This document shows, piece after piece, positions 34,301 through 38,710 of a stretch of 38,710 nucleotides of DNA. Source of the DNA: Betaproteobacteria bacterium (GTDB taxonomy: Bacteria > Pseudomonadota > Gammaproteobacteria > Burkholderiales > SG8-39); the NCBI GenBank assembly GCA_025356085.1, contig JANXUV010000098.1, positions 1 to 38,710 on the forward strand, written 5' to 3'. A program made the translations under genes and the position numbers. Each line of letters starts with the position of its first letter. The stretch's first letter is position 1. The notes under the pieces are model-generated. The model was given only the letters and a program-made list of their open reading frames with translations. It was not told where the DNA came from and searched no databases.

Positions 34301-36982
34301 GCGGCGGGCCAGGAAGCCAACGTGATCGACCGGCCGGGCGGCATTTTCGTGCGCTCCGCCGACCAGATTTCCAACGAAGATCGCATCCTGCTGCAGTCGG
34401 TCGCGCGCGCCGTGTTCACCGACAGTCAGGGAACTCTCGCCGAGCAAGTCAAGCGGCGCATCCCCAGCGAGCCGGCGATCCCGCGCTTTGCCGCAACCCG
34501 TGCCCGCAGCACGGAGCCGGCGCAGATCGCCGCCCCGGCGCTCGGCGCCGGCCTGTTCCCGCCGCGCGATCTGATCCTGTCCAACGGACTCGGCGGCTTC
34601 ACGCCCGACGGGCGCGAATATGTGATCACGACAACGCGCGAGCAGGCGACGCCGGCGCCCTGGGTCAACGTGCTGGCAAATCCGCATTTCGGCTGCGTCA
34701 TCTCCAATAGCGGCTCGGCCTATACCTGGAACGAGAACGCCCACGAGTTCCGCCTCAGCCCTTGGCACAACGACTCCGTCGGCGATACCAGCGGCGAAGC
34801 CTTTTACCTGCGCGACGAAGAGAGCGGCCACTACTGGTCTCCGTGCGCGCTCCCGTGTCCCGGCGCTGGCGCCTACACGGCCCGGCATGGTTTCGGCTAC
34901 AGCGTGTTCGAGCACAACGAGGACGGAATCGTCACCGAGCTTACGGTCTACGTGGATCTCGATCAGCCAGTCAAGTTCGCGGTCCTCAAGGTGCGCAACG
35001 CCTCGGCGCGGCCGCGGCGTCTCTCCGCCACCGGCTACGTGGAATGGGTGTTGGGCGACCTGCGGACGAAATCGAGCATGCACGTGGTCACCGAAATCGA
35101 TCCCGAGAGCGGCGCGCTGCTCGCGCGCAATGCCTACAATCCCGAATTCGCGGAGCGGGTCGCCTTCTTCGACGTCGACGACGTGACGCGGACTATCAGC
35201 GGCGACCGCACCGAATTCATCGGGCGCAACGGCACCCTGCGCAATCCGGCCGCCCTGGAGCGTGCACGGCTTTCGGGCAAGGTGGGCGCCGCCATGGATC
35301 CCTGCGCCGCGATCCAGATTCCGTTCGACCTGGCCGAAGGCTCGTCGCGCGAGATCATCTTCCGCATGGGTGTGGGACGCGGCACCGAGGCGGCCAGCCG
35401 CCTGGTGCAGCGCCTGCGCAAGTCCGGTACTGCCCGCACTGCGCTCGATGCTGTTCGACAGTACTGGAGAACCACGCTGGGCGCCGTGCGCATCGAAACC
35501 CCCGACCAGTCGCTCAACGTGCTGTGCAACGGCTGGCTGGTCTACCAGACCATGGCCAGCCGCCTGTGGGGCCGCAGCGGCCATTACCAGTCAGGCGGCG
35601 CGTTCGGCTTTCGCGATCAGTTGCAGGACGTCATGGCGCTGGTGCACGCCGATCCGCAGCTGGTGCGCCAGCACCTGCTGCTGTGCGCGTCGCGCCAGTT
35701 CCTGGAAGGAGACGTGCAGCACTGGTGGCATCCGCCTTCCGGGCGAGGCGTGCGGACGCGCTGCTCGGACGACTACCTGTGGCTGCCGCTGGCGGTCTGC
35801 CGCTATGTCCATTGCACCGGGGACAGCGCGATCCTGAAAGAGCAGGCCCAGTTTCTCGACGGCCGCGCGGTGAATCCCGAGGAGGACTCGTACTACGATA
35901 TGCCGCTGCGTTCGCTGGAGACGGCAAGCCTGTATCAGCATTGCGTCCGGGCAATCCTGATGGGCTTGAGATTCGGTCGGCACGGCCTGCCGTTGATCGG
36001 AACCGGCGACTGGAACGACGGCATGAACCTTGTGGGTCATCAGGGCAAGGGCGAGAGCGTGTGGCTGGGTTTTTTCCTCCACCAGGTGCTGACGCAGTTC
36101 GCCCGGCTCGCGCGCGCGGAGAACGACGCTGCCTTCGCCGTCCGCTGCGAGGACGAAGCCGTCCGCCTGCGCCGGAACATCGAGACGCACGGCTGGGATG
36201 GCGCGTGGTATCGCCGGGCCTACTTTGACGACGGCACACCGCTGGGTTCATCGAGCAACGCCGAATGCCGGATCGACTCGATCGCGCAAAGCTGGTCGGT
36301 GCTGTCGGGCGCGGCCGACATCGAGCGTTCCCGGCAGGCGATGACGGCTCTCGATCAGCGCCTGGTGCGGCGCGACCACGCGCTGGTCCAACTGCTGGAT
36401 CCGCCGTTCGACGCATCCGAAATGAATCCCGGCTACATCCGCGGCTACGTGCCCGGGGTGCGGGAAAACGGCGGCCAGTACACCCATGCGGCGATCTGGG
36501 CGGTGATGGCATTCGCCGCATTGAACGACTCTGCGAAGGCGTGGGAACTGCTCGGCATGATCAATCCCCTGCACCACGGCGAGTCGCCCGAAAGGACCGC
36601 GGTCTACAAGGTGGAGCCCTACGTCATCGCCGCCGACGTCTACGCCGTTGCGCCGCATACCGGCCGCGGCGGCTGGACCTGGTATACCGGTTCGGCCGGC
36701 TGGATGTACCGGTCAATCGTCGAATCGCTGCTGGGATTGCGATTGACGGCGGACGCGCAAGTGTCCCGGCTTCATTTCGCGCCCTGCCTCCCGGTTGACT
36801 GGCGGGAATTCAAACTGCACTACCGCTACCGGGAAACCGTCTACCACGTCACCGTCCGCCAGGTTTCCGGCGCCGATGCCGGAATGACCGTGAGCCTAGA
36901 TGGCGCCGTGCAACCAGATGCGATGATTCCTCTGAGCGACGATCGCCGAGAGCATCAGGTAGAGGTAATCCTGCGCATCTAG
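28361..36982 (+). CDS. ndvB: Cyclic beta-1,2-glucan synthase (NdvB/Cgs-like)
   Basis: This 2873-aa inner-membrane enzyme makes cyclic beta-1,2-glucan from UDP-glucose; Brucella Cgs is 2867 aa. Transmembrane clusters lie at about 416-480, 830-870 and 957-1007. Between the first two is the GT84 glycosyltransferase: TLDADTQLP (Asp639/Asp641), ILSHDLLEG (His752-Asp753) and RRHRWMRGDW (784-793). Residues about 1294-1520 match the glycoamylase-like domain (SGSMFEYLMP, WGMSESGYS, HHQGMSLLALAH). Two beta-sandwich modules (from about 1597 and 2085) lead into a C-terminal GH94 phosphorylase domain with GTGDWNDGMN (2548-2556), which sets ring size. GTG 28361 is conventional, but CTG 28319 with AGAGG 8 nt upstream is possible. 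No ndvA-type exporter is present in the window. Confidence 0.93.
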   Translation: MLAQFRRGGWMADDMIEEAPLRSELFSAGHMEQHGKALAASHSPGAKRPRDLLLSRLAENEGVLLKACDLLMAAIEEGRPVTPAGEWLLDNFHLIEEQIRTATRHLPRDYSRELPRLGSGPSAGLPRVYDIALETISHGDGQVDAESFGRFIAAYQTVTSLTLGELWGVPIMLRLALIENLRRVGTRIIAHHMGRDLADFWADQMTETAQNDPKSLILIVADMARSDPPMSSSFVAEIARRLQGHGAALAMPLNWIEQRLSELGLSIAQLVQSENQQQAADQVSISNSIGSLRLLTATDWHAFVETMSVAERILREDPAGVYGLMDFATRDHYRHVLEKIARRSGLTEEHVARSCLQLARKAAARNDGDERAAHVGFYLVDRGLPLLEASTGGRLPEFRMRIPVSPDMQRIRGRYIYLGPIALLTSVFTGSLLAHAHASGARDWLLVLCGLLALIGTSQLAVALANWLASLVVLPQLLPRMDFSKGIAPESQTLVVVPALLHSAQNVEDLAEALEVRFLANRDGHLQFGLLTDFADAPEEILPQDEPLLQLAAQRIAELNDKYRGTGSARDDDIFFLFHRPRRWNPRERVWMGYERKRGKLGDLNALLRGASVAGGDRFSRIVGRIAVLSGVRYVITLDADTQLPRDTARQLVGTMAHPLNRARYDAATRRVTEGYGILQPRVAASLTDANRSRYSRLHGEDAGIDPYTRMVSDLYQDLFGEGSFIGKGIYDVDAFEWALKDRLPEDRILSHDLLEGCYARSGLASDVQLYEEHPAGYRTDVKRRHRWMRGDWQLVGWLRRRVPASHGGSENNPLSALSQWKIFDNLRRSLVSPALFMLLLLGWTLLSPAWVWTLAVLAVLLVPVLSASLTDLFRKPDDTLLRQHLGGVVRSTRGRLAQTAFALACLPFEACFSLDAILRTVVRMLITHRRLLEWTPSQPGGDRDELDSDYGPRACLRSMWVAPFLSIVIALFLLHANPGALAVAGPILLLWLASPLLAWWLSRPLARPQARLLPEQIRFLRLVSRRTWAFFEAFIGPEDHWLPPDNYQESPAEVLARRTSPTNMGLSLLANLSAYDFGYLPAGKFIERTRHAFATMHKLERHLGHFYNWYDTQTLRPLLPAYVSTVDSGNLAGHLLTLRPGLATLADQPILAARWLEGLADTFRAFLDAASKTASVARLRFEEELESALSDRPSTLAAARRVLERLASNAARLAGDPGEESNSEATAWARALDRQCKELVEELALLLPWPALPDLNTIPTLRELAALDGATHARGRLEEIALLASQAGDMARLNYDFLYDEVRHLLSIGYNVTERRRDAGSYDLLASEARLAVFVAIAQGQLPQQSWFALGRLLVNAGSGPTLLSWSGSMFEYLMPLIVMPVYDRTLLDESCRAAVRRQIEYGAQRGVPWGMSESGYSTVDAALNYQYRAFGVPGLGLQRGLSEELVIAPYATALALMVEPEAACENLQRLAAEGILGRYGFYEAVDYTPARLRRAETSTVVRSFMAHHQGMSLLALAHLLLERPMQRRFVSDPLFQATLLLLQERIPRATGLYLSHPERVDSRVAAEALETPMRVFNTPHTRNPGVQLLSNGRYNVMITNAGGGYSRWKDIAVTRWREDTTCDPWGTFCYLRDLGSGAVWSSAFQPTLKTAETYEAVFTEQRVEFRRHDPDFDTHTEIVVSPEDDIELRRVHVTNRSRSRRTIEVTSYAEVVLASASADALHPAFSNLFVQTEIVPARQAILCTRRPRSRGEQAPWMLHLMAVHGVEQAQASYETDRARFIGRGNSVGDPQAMRDATPLSGSQGSVLDPIVAIRQRVALEPLQTVTFDLVSGIGESRAACLQLAEKYQDRRLADRAFEMAWAHSQVARRQINVTEADAQLYGRLASSIIYGNSTLRAEAGIIARNRRGQSGLWGYAISGDLPIVLVQLKDPANIELVRQLVQAHAYWRLKGLAVDLVIWNEERGGYRQLLHDEIMGLIAAGQEANVIDRPGGIFVRSADQISNEDRILLQSVARAVFTDSQGTLAEQVKRRIPSEPAIPRFAATRARSTEPAQIAAPALGAGLFPPRDLILSNGLGGFTPDGREYVITTTREQATPAPWVNVLANPHFGCVISNSGSAYTWNENAHEFRLSPWHNDSVGDTSGEAFYLRDEESGHYWSPCALPCPGAGAYTARHGFGYSVFEHNEDGIVTELTVYVDLDQPVKFAVLKVRNASARPRRLSATGYVEWVLGDLRTKSSMHVVTEIDPESGALLARNAYNPEFAERVAFFDVDDVTRTISGDRTEFIGRNGTLRNPAALERARLSGKVGAAMDPCAAIQIPFDLAEGSSREIIFRMGVGRGTEAASRLVQRLRKSGTARTALDAVRQYWRTTLGAVRIETPDQSLNVLCNGWLVYQTMASRLWGRSGHYQSGGAFGFRDQLQDVMALVHADPQLVRQHLLLCASRQFLEGDVQHWWHPPSGRGVRTRCSDDYLWLPLAVCRYVHCTGDSAILKEQAQFLDGRAVNPEEDSYYDMPLRSLETASLYQHCVRAILMGLRFGRHGLPLIGTGDWNDGMNLVGHQGKGESVWLGFFLHQVLTQFARLARAENDAAFAVRCEDEAVRLRRNIETHGWDGAWYRRAYFDDGTPLGSSSNAECRIDSIAQSWSVLSGAADIERSRQAMTALDQRLVRRDHALVQLLDPPFDASEMNPGYIRGYVPGVRENGGQYTHAAIWAVMAFAALNDSAKAWELLGMINPLHHGESPERTAVYKVEPYVIAADVYAVAPHTGRGGWTWYTGSAGWMYRSIVESLLGLRLTADAQVSRLHFAPCLPVDWREFKLHYRYRETVYHVTVRQVSGADAGMTVSLDGAVQPDAMIPLSDDRREHQVEVILRI

Positions 36983-36987
36983 GATTT

Positions 36988-38559
<1,572 letters not shown>

Positions 38560-38710
38560 GGCCGCGTGCAGCACCCGATGGCGCGCTTCACGGTCTATCC
38601 GTCGAGCCACTACGTCACGCCGCGCGCCACCACGTTGCGCGCGATCGAGAAGATCAAGGACGAACTGCGCGAGCGCATCGACTTCTTCCACAAGGCGGTC
38701 AGGCTCGTCG
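38560..38710 (+). pseudogene. Inverted partial uvrB segment at the contig end
   Basis: The plus strand from 38560 encodes about 50 residues of UvrB in frame ([14 protein letters not shown], then [14 protein letters not shown]), the same part of the protein as minus-strand 38310-38160. The two differ at 17 of 151 bases by my hand alignment. Ten of the 14 altered codons are synonymous, the pattern of two separately evolving functional genes. It has no start codon of its own and runs off the window. It is most likely a chimeric join to a related organism's uvrB rather than a gene of this chromosome. Confidence 0.85.

Noticed and set aside
32903-35584. 893-codon open frame on the minus strand inside the glucan synthase gene
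   Set aside because: It is antisense to the glycoamylase-like and beta-sandwich modules. It shows no recognisable motif and has low-complexity His/Gln/Arg composition.
38560-38691. N-terminal extension of uvrB up to 38691
   Set aside because: These 44 residues are only the antisense reading of the inverted uvrB arm. They match nothing in UvrB, so the real homology ends at 38559.

Overview
This is a GC-rich chromosomal segment whose gene content and order are those of a betaproteobacterium. The diagnostic runs are lepA-lepB-DUF4845-rnc-era-recO-pdxJ-acpS-nagZ, rpoE-rseA-rseB-mucD, and yceD-rpmF-plsX-fabH-fabD-fabG-acpP-fabF. The last abuts rluC and a divergent rne, as in many proteobacteria. 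The genus cannot be named from the sequence alone. I saw no tRNA, rRNA, insertion sequence, prophage or CRISPR array, and no gap between genes exceeds about 275 bp.

Layout. Left edge (+): the 3' part of efp and a secreted alpha/beta hydrolase. From about 20.5 kb down to 1.4 kb, everything lies on the minus strand in one tightly packed run of 24 genes. In transcription order it is yceD, rpmF, plsX, fabH, fabD, fabG, acpP, fabF (phospholipid and fatty-acid synthesis); a YgfX-like membrane protein; rpoE, rseA, rseB, mucD (sigma-E envelope stress); a small secreted protein; lepA, lepB, DUF4845, rnc, era, recO, pdxJ, acpS, nagZ (translation, secretion, RNA processing, repair, cofactor and cell-wall recycling); and an aldehyde dehydrogenase. 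Many neighbours share ATGA- or GTGA-type stop/start overlaps. A yceF-type Maf gene and a short RsmI-like methyltransferase read divergently from yceD. They converge on a minus-strand group: SppA-type peptidase, Rieske protein, HAD phosphatase, rluC. Then come rne (+) with a structured leader, a low-molecular-weight tyrosine phosphatase (-), an 8.6-kb cyclic beta-1,2-glucan synthase gene (+), and uvrB (-).

Regulatory signals readable from sequence: a sigma-E-type promoter in front of rpoE itself (autoregulation); face-to-face overlapping promoters between yceD and yceF; a TTCG-capped hairpin just before lepA; and a 5' leader for rne that ends in a palindrome burying its ribosome binding site. 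plsX has no standard start codon compatible with the conserved N-terminus, so CTG is the best candidate. Two other genes also have plausible CTG starts.

The last ~150 bases are not ordinary uvrB. They are an inverted, about 89% identical second uvrB segment butted against a truncated uvrB, most likely a chimeric contig end. I found no convincing novel multi-gene system. The most unusual single gene is the cyclic glucan synthase, and the most useful observations are the start-codon, leader and junction features above.
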